From positions 119,089-183,088 of the forward strand of contig CAAFUN010000148.1 of the NCBI GenBank assembly GCA_900766195.1: a stretch of 64,000 nt of DNA, in the 5' to 3' direction. Under the pieces are notes generated by a model. It had not been told where the DNA came from and ran no database searches. It worked only from the letters and a program-made list of their open reading frames with translations. A program made the position numbers and the translations under genes. The stretch is from an uncultured Bacteroides sp. Lineage in GTDB: Bacteria > Bacteroidota > Bacteroidia > Bacteroidales > Bacteroidaceae. Shown here one piece after another: positions 1 through 8,382 of this stretch (within the stretch, counting starts at the first letter, position 1; each line of letters begins with the position of its first letter).

Positions 1-741
1 GACGTACAAGGCAATCATCAGACTCACTGTGGATTTACGTGGCCAAAAAGTGCCAGAACAGACCCGCATATTAGTTACGCTGATGTAACACTACAAAATA
101 AGTTGGCTGATAGTGATAAACGTAAGTTATATTCCTATGCTACAAAAGTCAGTTACAACGATGGAGTGGTTGATACTTTAACATGGCCTGTAAGCATTGT
201 CCGCCCCGGAAAATGGATACATCGCACTGCAACAGGTATCAATGTAGCTACAGATACGCAAGCGAACGATATTGATCACATAGATTTTCGTTATGCCGAA
301 GTATTGCTTATTAAAGCAGAAGCCCAATACTATGCTAACCAAGGCGACAAGGGACTTAGCGCAGTCAATAAGATTCGCACCAGGGCCGGCATCGACGAAC
401 TGTCAGCGATTACTGAAAGTGCTATACAAGAGGAATGGGGAAATGAATTTGCTTTCGAACAGAAGGACTGGTTGAATCGCGTACGCTGGAGAACATTGGT
501 TTCATCTATTTTGGACAGAGTGCCCAATTATGAGTATTACAAATCCAAATATGAGAGTGCAACAACTATTGCAGCGGCTTTCCCCACGACAAAGAATATT
601 AATAGCTCATTCTATGCTAGAATTCATAAACACTTAGTGGCAAAGGTGAATAACATCAACGGACATTTCTACCGGTTCCCTATTCCACTGAGCGAGAGCT
701 ATACAAACTTGGGTGTTTCTCCACAGAATCCGGGATATTAA
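1..741 (+). CDS. SusD/RagB-family outer-membrane lipoprotein, C-terminal part (5' end outside window)
   Basis: The frame is open from base 1 and stops at 741, so only about 246 C-terminal residues are present; the signal peptide and lipobox lie upstream. It shows the SusD hallmarks: the helix-repeat stretch RYAEVLLIKAEAQYY followed by NKIRTRAGI, and the family's usual C-terminus with PIPLSE and QNPGY. SusD proteins sit on the cell surface and cap a SusC TonB-dependent transporter to bind glycans or other nutrients. By analogy the partner susC should lie just upstream of the window. The substrate cannot be read from this fragment. A strong hairpin terminator follows at 831-880, so this is the last gene of its unit. 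Confidence 0.9.
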   Translation, partial: DVQGNHQTHCGFTWPKSARTDPHISYADVTLQNKLADSDKRKLYSYATKVSYNDGVVDTLTWPVSIVRPGKWIHRTATGINVATDTQANDIDHIDFRYAEVLLIKAEAQYYANQGDKGLSAVNKIRTRAGIDELSAITESAIQEEWGNEFAFEQKDWLNRVRWRTLVSSILDRVPNYEYYKSKYESATTIAAAFPTTKNINSSFYARIHKHLVAKVNNINGHFYRFPIPLSESYTNLGVSPQNPGY

Positions 742-830
742 TGATTTTAAAGAATAGGCAGTAGCACATACTGTAACAATTTTATAAACAACAAGATAAA
801 CAGGAGATAACAAAGATGTAATCTATGTGG

Positions 831-880
831 TGTCGGCAAAGATGAAGAAGCATTCATTCTCTTTGCCGACATCTTTTTCT
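831..880 (+). terminator. Rho-independent terminator after the SusD-like gene
   Basis: A perfect 12-bp stem (TGTCGGCAAAGA at 831-842 with TCTTTGCCGACA at 860-871) closes a 17-nt loop and is followed by a T-rich run. It ends the SusD transcription unit. Confidence 0.85.
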
Positions 881-1014
881 TTTAAAATCTTTAATCATTT
901 CTTAAAAGAAACTTTGAGTAGTAAACATTTCTTCATAAACAATCCATCTTCTTTTTAAGATACATCCATTAAGCGTTGCACCCCATCCAAAAGCACTTCT
1001 CGCAAGGGGTGTAA

Positions 1015-1102
1015 TCAGTATACGACTGAATAGGGTTCAGTATACGACTCAATGCCATTCAGTATACGACTCAATAGGGATCAAGTTACGACTGATTTAA
1101 AA
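1015..1102. repeat. 22-bp tandem repeat, four units
   Basis: Four head-to-tail 22-bp units begin at 1015, 1037, 1059 and 1081. Units 1-3 start TCAGTATACGACT; unit 4 is diverged (TCAAGTTACGACT). Each of the first three contains the palindromic core GTATAC, and units 2 and 3 differ mainly in their last bases. The array lies in the intergenic space between two convergent genes. It has no spacers of independent sequence, so it is not CRISPR. Function unknown. Confidence 0.9.
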
Positions 1103-1110
1103 TCAGTTGC

Positions 1111-1145
1111 AAAGAGTGCATACAAAGAGGCATTAGGCACTCTTT
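1111..1145. terminator. Hairpin, possible terminator for the tatD operon
   Basis: AAAGAGTGC (1111-1119) pairs with GCACTCTTT (1137-1145) around a 17-nt loop. It sits about 100 bases past the tatD stop codon on the minus strand, where a terminator is expected, but the U-tract is short. It could equally be a structural element tied to the adjacent repeat. Confidence 0.5.
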
Positions 1146-1247
1146 ATTTGTACGAATAAAGATACAATAATAAAGGATGGATTACATCTACGAACAGCTT
1201 TAAGATATCATTTGCAGCAAAAGCTGCCTACCGAAATGAAACTTCAA

Positions 1248-2036
1248 TCACAGCACGCTCTTTGCGCCAAACAATCGCAGCGCATTGGCAGTAGTCACCT
1301 CGCCTATCTCATCGGGTGTTTTTCCATAAACTTCGGCCACCTTCAACATGGTGTTCACCATAAAGGCACTCTCGTTCCGCTTCCCTCTATTGGGCACGGG
1401 TGCAAGATAAGGTGAATCGGTTTCAAGCACCAGGCGTTCCAAAGGAAGAACCTCTTGCAAAACTTGCGGTAAGGTGGATTTCTTGAAAGTAGCCACTCCG
1501 TTGATACCGAAAAAGAAATTAGGAAACTCCATAAAACGCAGAGCCTCATCCGCCGTACCTGTAAAGCTATGGAAAACACCTCGCAAACGCGTGTCTTTAT
1601 AGGGAAGCAGCAAGTCATAAATCTCACGGAATGCTTCGCGACAGTGAATAACGATGGGCTGGTCGTACTCCAACGCCCAACAAACTTGACGGTCGAACAC
1701 AATCTGCTGTTCTTTCAAAAAAGTCTTATCCCAATAAAGATCCATACCTATTTCACCTACAGCCACGTACTCTCGTGAAGAGGATAATTCATGCCGGACG
1801 CGCTCCAGTTCTATCGGATAGTTTTCGTTCACAGAAGTGGGGTGTAGACCGGCCATCGGAAAGCAATAACCCTTGTACGTATCACAAACCGACAACAAGG
1901 CATCAATGGTAGTGCTATCGATGTTGGGCATATAAATGCGTTCAATGCCGGCAGCACGGGCACGTTGCATCACTTGGGATAAATCATCCGAAAATTCTTC
2001 TAAAAATAAATGCGAGTGTGTATCAATCAACCTCAT
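1248..2036 (-). CDS. tatD: TatD-family metal-dependent DNase/hydrolase
   Basis: 262 residues, the usual family length. Metal ligands are visible in TIM-barrel order: DTHSH (H7, H9), GEIGMD (E95), IHCREA (H131), FHSFTG (H156) and ETDSPYLAP (D207). TatD proteins are divalent-metal-dependent nucleases/hydrolases of the amidohydrolase fold acting in the cytosol. In E. coli TatD has 3'-5' exonuclease activity, but the cellular role of Bacteroides members is not settled. The start overlaps the stop of the upstream gene by four bases (ATGA, 2033-2036), implying translational coupling within the polyprenyl-synthetase operon. Confidence 0.93.
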   Translation of the reverse strand: MRLIDTHSHLFLEEFSDDLSQVMQRARAAGIERIYMPNIDSTTIDALLSVCDTYKGYCFPMAGLHPTSVNENYPIELERVRHELSSSREYVAVGEIGMDLYWDKTFLKEQQIVFDRQVCWALEYDQPIVIHCREAFREIYDLLLPYKDTRLRGVFHSFTGTADEALRFMEFPNFFFGINGVATFKKSTLPQVLQEVLPLERLVLETDSPYLAPVPNRGKRNESAFMVNTMLKVAEVYGKTPDEIGEVTTANALRLFGAKSVL

Positions 2037-2746
2037 TTCGTCATCATTTCTTTTTCTTTTTCGCTAGTACGGTAATAATAAACCAAACCGTAACTCTGGC
2101 AAAGTTTCAGTCGCTTTTCGTTTGGAACAATTTCTGCAAACTTCTGTTCCACCTGGTTCCAGATGTCCAAAAGCAGTTCATCTACAGCCGGACGCATGGC
2201 TGACAGTTGCTCCAAACTGCGGGCAGTAAGTGCCTGCAAGCTTTTCTGTTTTTCGTAGCTCTCTACAAAAATATCGTAGTGCACCCTGACCTTGGCAATG
2301 GTAGGGTTATAGATAGGAATTCCTCCTTGTGAGATCCGCTTGTTCTCGCCGTCAATAATCTTCCTCCCCCACTCCACAATGAATGCTTCCGAAGTCAGAT
2401 CAGGCAAACTGTTGCTATCTACAGCCAATCCGTAATATGCCTTATGAGCCGGACGTACTTCCAAACGAAGAGCAGCTAGATTCAACACCTGAGTGAAATG
2501 GGAAAGATACAGACGTGCCATCTTTACATTATATTGATGCTTTTGTCCAGCAGCAGACTGATTTTGAAAACATTGCATATAGTAAAGATGAGCAGCTTCA
2601 AAACGTATTAAAAAGTTTCTTGCATTACTCAATGTCTTCAGAGAAACAGCCATATCATACACTCCCTGAGTGTCTGCTTTTGCAATCACAGCTTTCAGGG
2701 CTCTTATTCTCGCTTGGTCCGTATTGGGCAATCTCCTGTAAGGCAT
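2033..2746 (-). CDS. Conserved hypothetical protein between polyprenyl synthetase and tatD
   Basis: 237 residues, not recognised. It has no signal peptide or membrane segment and looks like a soluble, largely helical protein: a basic N-terminus (MPYRRLPNTDQARIRALK) and long amphipathic stretches rich in Leu, Gln and Lys. It lies 6 bases after the polyprenyl synthetase gene and overlaps tatD by 4 bases, so the three are cotranscribed. Its codon use resembles the neighbours. The context suggests a housekeeping role, but no function can be assigned. Confidence 0.75.
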   Translation of the reverse strand: MPYRRLPNTDQARIRALKAVIAKADTQGVYDMAVSLKTLSNARNFLIRFEAAHLYYMQCFQNQSAAGQKHQYNVKMARLYLSHFTQVLNLAALRLEVRPAHKAYYGLAVDSNSLPDLTSEAFIVEWGRKIIDGENKRISQGGIPIYNPTIAKVRVHYDIFVESYEKQKSLQALTARSLEQLSAMRPAVDELLLDIWNQVEQKFAEIVPNEKRLKLCQSYGLVYYYRTSEKEKEMMTK

Positions 2747-2752
2747 ATCTAA

Positions 2753-3730
2753 CTATAATTCACGGGACATTAGTTTGTCGATCAACTTTTGTAATTCATG
2801 TTTCTTTTCTTCAGCTACTTCCAAGCCCTTAAGGCTACTCAAAGCACACTTACTGTAATAGGCTATTTTCTCTTCTGCCATTCTTTTTACACCAATACGG
2901 TCATAAAGTTGTGTTACAGCAGCTATCTTTTCCGATTCCACAAAGTCTTTAGCATTGAGCCAGTGCTCCAACTCTGCCTTCTGATCCTTGTCGGCATGCT
3001 CAAGTGCCTTAATCAGCATGAATGTCTTTTTATTGCATAAGATATCTCCTCCGATATTCTTCCCAAATACCGAAGCATCACCATACACATCAAGCAGGTC
3101 ATCTTTCAATTGAAAAGCAATGCCTATCTGTACACCAAAATCATATAAGCCACCGGCATCTTGGGTAGATGCACCACCCAACAAACCGCCTATCTTAAGA
3201 CTGGCAGCCAACAATACAGCTGTTTTCAACCGTATCATTTCCAGATATTCCTTTTCTTTCACATCATCCCTCTGCTCAAAATCCATATCAAACTGCTGTC
3301 CCTCGCATATTTCAAGAGCTGTGCGGCTAAACAAGCCAATCACTTCTTCCAGATGCCGAGGCGCACACTTCGCTATATATTGATAAGCCAATACAAGCAT
3401 GGCATCACCCGAAAGGATAGCCGTATTATCATCCCAAACCTTATGAACGGTTTTCTTTCCACGCCGAAGCTCTGCACGATCCATCAAATCGTCATGCAAT
3501 AAAGTGTAATTATGATAGATTTCAATGGCAGATGCCGGTGATAAAATAGACTCAATATCTTCTTTATATAAATTATACGCCATCAACATCAGTACAGGGC
3601 GTATTCTTTTTCCACCCAACGACAATACATAACTGATTGGTTCATATAGATGATGAGGAGCACGAGTAAACTGTAATTCTGCTATATAAGTATTAATCTT
3701 CTCCTGAAGTTCGGAAGTTGTAAACATCAT
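2753..3730 (-). CDS. Polyprenyl (isoprenyl) diphosphate synthase
   Basis: 325 residues with the full trans-isoprenyl synthase signature: GGKRIRP (39-45), the first Asp-rich motif LLHDDLMD (D80, D81, D84), GKKTVH (91-96), and the second Asp-rich motif QLKDDLLD (D210, D211, D214). These enzymes condense isopentenyl diphosphate with allylic diphosphates. Chain length is not predictable here, so geranylgeranyl or a longer quinone-tail product are both possible. It is the first gene of a three-gene minus-strand operon. Two adjacent ATG codons are available; the outer is listed. A -7 box lies at 3785-3792. Confidence 0.92.
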   Translation of the reverse strand: MMFTTSELQEKINTYIAELQFTRAPHHLYEPISYVLSLGGKRIRPVLMLMAYNLYKEDIESILSPASAIEIYHNYTLLHDDLMDRAELRRGKKTVHKVWDDNTAILSGDAMLVLAYQYIAKCAPRHLEEVIGLFSRTALEICEGQQFDMDFEQRDDVKEKEYLEMIRLKTAVLLAASLKIGGLLGGASTQDAGGLYDFGVQIGIAFQLKDDLLDVYGDASVFGKNIGGDILCNKKTFMLIKALEHADKDQKAELEHWLNAKDFVESEKIAAVTQLYDRIGVKRMAEEKIAYYSKCALSSLKGLEVAEEKKHELQKLIDKLMSREL

Positions 3731-3784
3731 GATAAATTTTATATTGGCACAGACTATAAAACGCTGTGCACATCTCTTATGTCA

Positions 3785-3792
3785 CAAATATA
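3785..3792 (-). promoter_or_regulatory. Bacteroides-type -7 box for the polyprenyl synthase operon
   Basis: On the minus strand this reads TATATTTG, matching TAnnTTTG, 55 bases upstream of the start codon. A clear -33 TTTG at the right spacing is not seen. Confidence 0.55.
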
Positions 3793-3985
3793 TAATTTTT
3801 TGAATTAAAATCCATCCTTATTATCCAATATCATAAGAAAAAGGAATATTCTCATCAATTTTGTCTTTCAAATCGGGAAAAAGAGCATATTCCATAACAT
3901 TTCAATCACTTCTGTTATGAAACAGCCGTTTCTTAAATCATCATTGATTTGTGAGCTAAAATAAATCTGCAAACTAAAAATAAAG

Positions 3986-3993
3986 TATCTTTG
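3986..3993 (+). promoter_or_regulatory. Bacteroides-type -7 box upstream of cmk
   Basis: TATCTTTG matches TAnnTTTG and gives a leader of roughly 70 nt to the cmk start. The rest of the 3731-4067 intergenic stretch is AT-rich and shows only this box and the divergent one at 3785-3792. Confidence 0.6.
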
Positions 3994-4067
3994 GCGATAA
4001 ATCAACGATGGTCTAAGGTAAAGTCACCTTATTTCCATTATTCAGTTTATTACCTATAGTATACAGA

Positions 4068-4757
4068 ATGAAAAAGATAGTTATTGCAATTGACGGATTC
4101 TCCTCTTGTGGAAAAAGCACCATGGCCAAGGATCTCGCCCGTGAAATAGGCTACATTTACATTGACAGTGGAGCCATGTACCGAGCTGTAACCTTATATA
4201 GTTTGGAGAATGGTATATTTAAAGGAGAAGAAATTGACACGAAAAGATTGTTGGACGAAATGAAAAACATTCATATCAGCTTCCAACTGAATAAAGAGAC
4301 CGGATGTCCGGAGACTTATCTCAACGGGGTTAATGTGGAGAACAAAATACGCGGCATGAATGTTTCTTCTCATGTCAGTCCCATAGCGACACTTGGCTTT
4401 GTTCGCGAAGCCATGGTTGCCCAACAACAAAAAATGGGGGAAGCAAAAGGCATTGTCATGGATGGGCGTGACATCGGCACAACGGTTTTTCCTAATGCCG
4501 AACTGAAGATTTTCGTAACAGCCTCTCCCGAAATACGTGCCCAACGCCGCTATGATGAACTTAAGGCTAAAGGACAAGCAGCCAGCTTTGACGAAATACT
4601 GGAGAATGTAAAACAACGTGACTATATTGATCAGAATCGGGATATTAGTCCCCTGCGCAAGGCGGAAGATGCCATATCGCTGGACAATAGCTACATGAGT
4701 CTTTCTGAACAGAAAGATTGGTTAAAAAAGCAATTTGAGCGTCTGACTACAGCATAA
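4068..4757 (+). CDS. cmk: Cytidylate kinase
   Basis: 229 residues, standard length. The P-loop GFSSCGKST (10-18) is followed by DSGAMYRAVTL, which contacts the nucleotide, then MDGRDIGTTVFPNAELKIF and the C-terminal RDYIDQNRDISPLRKAEDA. The enzyme phosphorylates CMP and dCMP to the diphosphates in the cytosol using ATP. The gene is followed within about 90 bases by ispH on the same strand, a pairing that suggests one transcript from the TATCTTTG promoter at 3986. Confidence 0.96.
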   Translation: MKKIVIAIDGFSSCGKSTMAKDLAREIGYIYIDSGAMYRAVTLYSLENGIFKGEEIDTKRLLDEMKNIHISFQLNKETGCPETYLNGVNVENKIRGMNVSSHVSPIATLGFVREAMVAQQQKMGEAKGIVMDGRDIGTTVFPNAELKIFVTASPEIRAQRRYDELKAKGQAASFDEILENVKQRDYIDQNRDISPLRKAEDAISLDNSYMSLSEQKDWLKKQFERLTTA

Positions 4758-4848
4758 TATCTATTCTCTTTGATACAGTCATCTTTTGGCAGTTCTTACG
4801 TCCGACGTACGTGATAGGCGAAAAGAACAATTACAAAAAAGAACAGTT

Positions 4849-5712
4849 ATGGTAAAAGTAGAAATAGATAAAGATTCCGGCTTTTGTTTCGGCGTAGTTA
4901 CTGCCATACGAAAGGCGGAAGAAGAGCTAAAAAAAGGAGGTAAGTTATACTGCCTGGGCGACATTGTACACAATAGTTGTGAAGTGGAGCGGCTCAAAGA
5001 GCTGGGGCTAATCACCATCAATCATGATGATTTCAATCAGTTACACGATGCTAAAGTGCTGTTACGTGCTCATGGTGAACCACCCGAGACTTATGAGACA
5101 GCTCGGAGAAACAACATTGAAATCATTGATGCCACCTGCCCTGTAGTACTCCGCATTCAGAAGAAGATAAAGCAAGAACATACTAAGGAAGAGAGCGAGC
5201 CGAAACAGATTGTAATCTACGGCAAAAACGGTCATGCCGAAGTATTGGGTCTGGTGGGGCAAACCACGGGAAATGCTATCGTTATTGAGAGTTTCGAAGA
5301 GGCCAAGCAGTTGGACTTTAACAAAAGCATTCGCCTCTATTCGCAAACTACCAAGTCTTTGGATGAATTCCTACGCATCGTGAGTTACATTAAAGAGCAT
5401 ATTTCTCCCAATGTAACCTTTGAGTATTATGACACCGTATGCCGTCAAGTAGTCAACCGGATTCCAAACATCCGTCAGTTTGCCGCATCACACGATCTTA
5501 TATTCTTTGTAAGCGGTAAAAAGAGCTCTAACGGAAAGATGCTTTATATGGAATGTAAAAATGTAAATCCCAATTCACATCTGATTTATAGCGAAGAGGA
5601 TATAGACTATAGCCTTATAAAGGGCGTTTCATCCATTGGAATTTGCGGGGCCACATCCACGCCTAAATGGCTTATGGAGAAGATTTCAGAATCTATAAAA
5701 TCACACCTTTGA
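4849..5712 (+). CDS. ispH: 4-hydroxy-3-methylbut-2-enyl diphosphate reductase
   Basis: Last step of the MEP isoprenoid pathway: reduces HMBPP to IPP and DMAPP using a [4Fe-4S] cluster. From the ATG at 4849 it has 287 residues, with cluster cysteines C13 (GFCFGV), C97 (DATCPVV) and C198 (DTVCRQV), plus H41, H75, H129 and catalytic E131 (NGHAEV). The frame stays open upstream to a TTG at 4786, but that would add 21 non-conserved residues, so 4849 is preferred. It probably shares a transcript with cmk. The product feeds the polyprenyl synthase encoded 2 kb away. Confidence 0.95.
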   Translation: MVKVEIDKDSGFCFGVVTAIRKAEEELKKGGKLYCLGDIVHNSCEVERLKELGLITINHDDFNQLHDAKVLLRAHGEPPETYETARRNNIEIIDATCPVVLRIQKKIKQEHTKEESEPKQIVIYGKNGHAEVLGLVGQTTGNAIVIESFEEAKQLDFNKSIRLYSQTTKSLDEFLRIVSYIKEHISPNVTFEYYDTVCRQVVNRIPNIRQFAASHDLIFFVSGKKSSNGKMLYMECKNVNPNSHLIYSEEDIDYSLIKGVSSIGICGATSTPKWLMEKISESIKSHL

Positions 5713-5758
5713 CACACTGAATTAACGTTAATTATAAGGCTCAGACTTAGTAATTTGT

Positions 5759-5766
5759 TATCTTTG
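5759..5766 (+). promoter_or_regulatory. -7 box of the pfkA promoter
   Basis: TATCTTTG, 33 bases ahead of the pfkA ATG, in the classic Bacteroides context (TTTGTTATCTTTGCG). The -33 element is weak. Confidence 0.7.
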
Positions 5767-5799
5767 CGATAATTATTAAGACTAAAACATTAGGTTGTT

Positions 5800-6780
5800 A
5801 TGGCAAGTATTAAATGTATAGGTATTTTAACATCCGGAGGAGATGCACCGGGCATGAATGCCGCTATTCGCGCAGTAACACGTGCAGCTATCTACAATGG
5901 GCTTCAGGTAAAAGGAATATATCGTGGGTACAAAGGATTGGTTACCGGTGAAATCAAAGAATTCAAGAGTCAAAATGTTAGTAATATCATCCAATTGGGT
6001 GGTACTATTCTCAAAACGGCTCGTTGTGCAGAGTTTACTACCCCTGAGGGTCGTCAAATTGCTTACGAGAACATGAAGAAAGAAAGTATTGATGCACTCG
6101 TCATCATTGGTGGGGATGGCTCATTGACCGGAGCGCGCATTTTTGCTGAAGAATTTGATGTTCCTTGTATCGGACTACCCGGCACAATAGACAACGATCT
6201 TTACGGTACGGATACCACAATAGGATATGACACCGCATTGAATACAATTCTTGATGCAGTGGATAAAATTCGTGATACCGCTACTTCTCACGAACGTTTG
6301 TTCTTCGTTGAAGTAATGGGACGTGATGCCGGTTTCCTTGCCCTTAACGGTGCCCTTGCATCCGGAGCAGAAGCTGCCATCATACCGGAATTGAATACGG
6401 AAGTTGACCAACTGGAAGAATTTATCAAAAACGGTTTCCGTAAATCAAAGAACAGTAGCATCGTAATCGTAGCCGAAAGCGAGTTGACAGGAGGTGCTAT
6501 GCATTATGCTGAGCGTGTAAAAAATGAGTATCCGCAATATGACGTACGTGTAACCATTCTTGGTCACGTTCAACGTGGTGGAAGTCCTACTGCTCACGAC
6601 CGTATCTTGGCCAGCCGTCTTGGTGCAGCTGCAATAGATGCTATTATGGAAGGACAACGCAATGTTATGATAGGTATTGAGAACGACCAAGTGGTTTACG
6701 TTCCATTTACTAAAGCCATTAAGAACAATAAGCCCATCAACATGGGACTAGTAAGCGTTCTGCGTGAATTATCCATCTAG
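5800..6780 (+). CDS. pfkA: ATP-dependent 6-phosphofructokinase
   Basis: 326 residues, the size of bacterial PfkA. It phosphorylates fructose 6-phosphate, the committed step of glycolysis. Seen: ATP loop TSGGDAPGMNAAIRA near the N-terminus, VIIGGDGSLTGA, the catalytic PGTIDNDLYGTD, EVMGRDAGFLAL, and the C-terminal VRVTILGHVQRGGSPTAHDR. The Gly of GGDGS suggests ATP rather than pyrophosphate as donor. It has its own promoter at 5759 and a terminator at 6853, so it is monocistronic. Confidence 0.95.
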   Translation: MASIKCIGILTSGGDAPGMNAAIRAVTRAAIYNGLQVKGIYRGYKGLVTGEIKEFKSQNVSNIIQLGGTILKTARCAEFTTPEGRQIAYENMKKESIDALVIIGGDGSLTGARIFAEEFDVPCIGLPGTIDNDLYGTDTTIGYDTALNTILDAVDKIRDTATSHERLFFVEVMGRDAGFLALNGALASGAEAAIIPELNTEVDQLEEFIKNGFRKSKNSSIVIVAESELTGGAMHYAERVKNEYPQYDVRVTILGHVQRGGSPTAHDRILASRLGAAAIDAIMEGQRNVMIGIENDQVVYVPFTKAIKNNKPINMGLVSVLRELSI

Positions 6781-6852
6781 ATAATAAAGGCTTTCCTCAC
6801 TGAAAGACGATGAAGTTTTAGAGGCAAGTCTATTTTCATACTTGTATAAAGA

Positions 6853-6906
6853 AACTCCTTCCCAACAACAATTAAGATTGTGTGTACGGGAAGGAGTTCT
6901 TTTTTG
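6853..6906. terminator. Terminator between pfkA and the convergent gltA
   Basis: AACTCCTTCCC (6853-6863) pairs perfectly with GGGAAGGAGTT (6888-6898), followed by a T-run on the plus strand. The minus strand also has a short U-run, so it may serve both convergent genes. Confidence 0.85.
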
Positions 6907-6933
6907 AGTTTAAAAGGAGCAAAGGCTCGCTTT

Positions 6934-8283
6934 CTATCTTTTCTTTAACGGAATGTAAGCTTCCGGATCGAGCACATTCTTATAAGCCGGACGAATAATA
7001 CGCTTACCTTCAAAGTTCAATTCTTCGTTGCGATGAGCACACCAGCCTACAATACGCGCCATAGCAAACAGTGGTGTATATATCTCTTGTGGCAAGCCAA
7101 TCATCTCATAAACAAAACCCGAATAGAAATCGACGTTGCTGGACACGGTCTTACCATTGTTCTTGATGCGACCAAACACATCAATAGCACGTTCTTCCAG
7201 CAATTCAAGGAATGCAAACTCTTCTTGTCTCCCTTTCTCCTTGGCAAGATCACGGGCAAGCTCTTTCAACAATAGAGCACGAGGATCGGATATGGTGTAT
7301 ACTGCATGACCAATACCGTAAATGAGACCGGACTTATTGTACACTTCCTTATTGAGCATACGAGTAAAATAAGTATCTATCTCTTCCACGCTCTTCCAGT
7401 CATGTATGTTTTCCTTGAGATGCTGAAACATGTCGGCCACCTGAATATTAGCACCACCATGCAACGGGCCTTTCAATGAACCTATACCCGCAGCAATGGA
7501 GGAATAGGTATCAGTACCGGTAGAAGAAGTAACACGTACTGTAAAGGTAGAATTATTACCACCACCATGTTCGGCCTGAAGCACGAGCAGAAGATCAAGC
7601 GTACGTGCATCAAGTTCTGTATATTCACGTTTTAACATGTGAAGGAAATTCTCTGCAATAGAAAGTTTTTCTTGCGGATGACGAATATGCAAGGAGCGAC
7701 CGAAAGTAGCATGCCGGAGCATATTATAAGCATAAGCTATAATAGTAGGGAATTTAGAGATAAGTTCAATGCTTTGGCGCATAAGATTATCTCGTGAAGT
7801 ATCATCAGCATTCGGATCAAAACGATACATTTCGAGCACACTACGAGCAAGAATATTCATAATATTATTCCCTTCCAACTCAATGATATTCATCTTCGTT
7901 TTTTGCTCCAGAGGCATATTATCATTAATAAGCTCACTAAACGAAGCAAGCTCTTCCTTGTCGGGAAGATTGCCGGAAAGTAGCAAGTAAGCTACTTCTT
8001 CAAAGCCAAAACGCTTCTCTTTAATCATAGCATGCACGATGTCTTCAACATCATAGCAGCGATAAAACAATTTACCGGGAATAGGCTTCAACCCACCACC
8101 AGGGATACGTTCATAACCCACTACATTACCAATACGAGTAAGGCCCACCAATACACCGGTACCATCTTCATTTCTCAGTCCACGTTTTACATCAAACTTA
8201 GAAAACAAATTATTATCAATCTTGACAGCTTCCTTCATCGACTCCGACAACTTATAAATCAAATACTCCTTTTTCATATTCAT
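6934..8283 (-). CDS. gltA: Citrate synthase (citrate/2-methylcitrate synthase family)
   Basis: 449 residues, on the long side for the family. Active-site regions are visible: AEHGGGNNSTFTVRV, SLKGPLHGGAN with the substrate His, YGIGHAVYTISDPRA with the second His, and VDFYSGFVYEMIGLP with the catalytic Asp. It condenses oxaloacetate and acetyl-CoA. It is the last gene of acn-icd-gltA. The start is ATG AAT ATG, and either ATG is possible. About 100 bases separate it from icd with no terminator seen. Confidence 0.93.
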   Translation of the reverse strand: MNMKKEYLIYKLSESMKEAVKIDNNLFSKFDVKRGLRNEDGTGVLVGLTRIGNVVGYERIPGGGLKPIPGKLFYRCYDVEDIVHAMIKEKRFGFEEVAYLLLSGNLPDKEELASFSELINDNMPLEQKTKMNIIELEGNNIMNILARSVLEMYRFDPNADDTSRDNLMRQSIELISKFPTIIAYAYNMLRHATFGRSLHIRHPQEKLSIAENFLHMLKREYTELDARTLDLLLVLQAEHGGGNNSTFTVRVTSSTGTDTYSSIAAGIGSLKGPLHGGANIQVADMFQHLKENIHDWKSVEEIDTYFTRMLNKEVYNKSGLIYGIGHAVYTISDPRALLLKELARDLAKEKGRQEEFAFLELLEERAIDVFGRIKNNGKTVSSNVDFYSGFVYEMIGLPQEIYTPLFAMARIVGWCAHRNEELNFEGKRIIRPAYKNVLDPEAYIPLKKR

Positions 8284-8382
8284 TACGTTTTAATCATTAC
8301 ATCTATTTTGTTCATTATACTTTTTGCTAATTTATGCATTTGCATATACATGCATCCGTAGAAGTTATAATCTCCCCTATTC

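Noticed and set aside
1015..1102. CRISPR-like array
   Set aside because: Units are directly adjacent with no unique spacers of 30-40 bases, and no cas gene is in the window.
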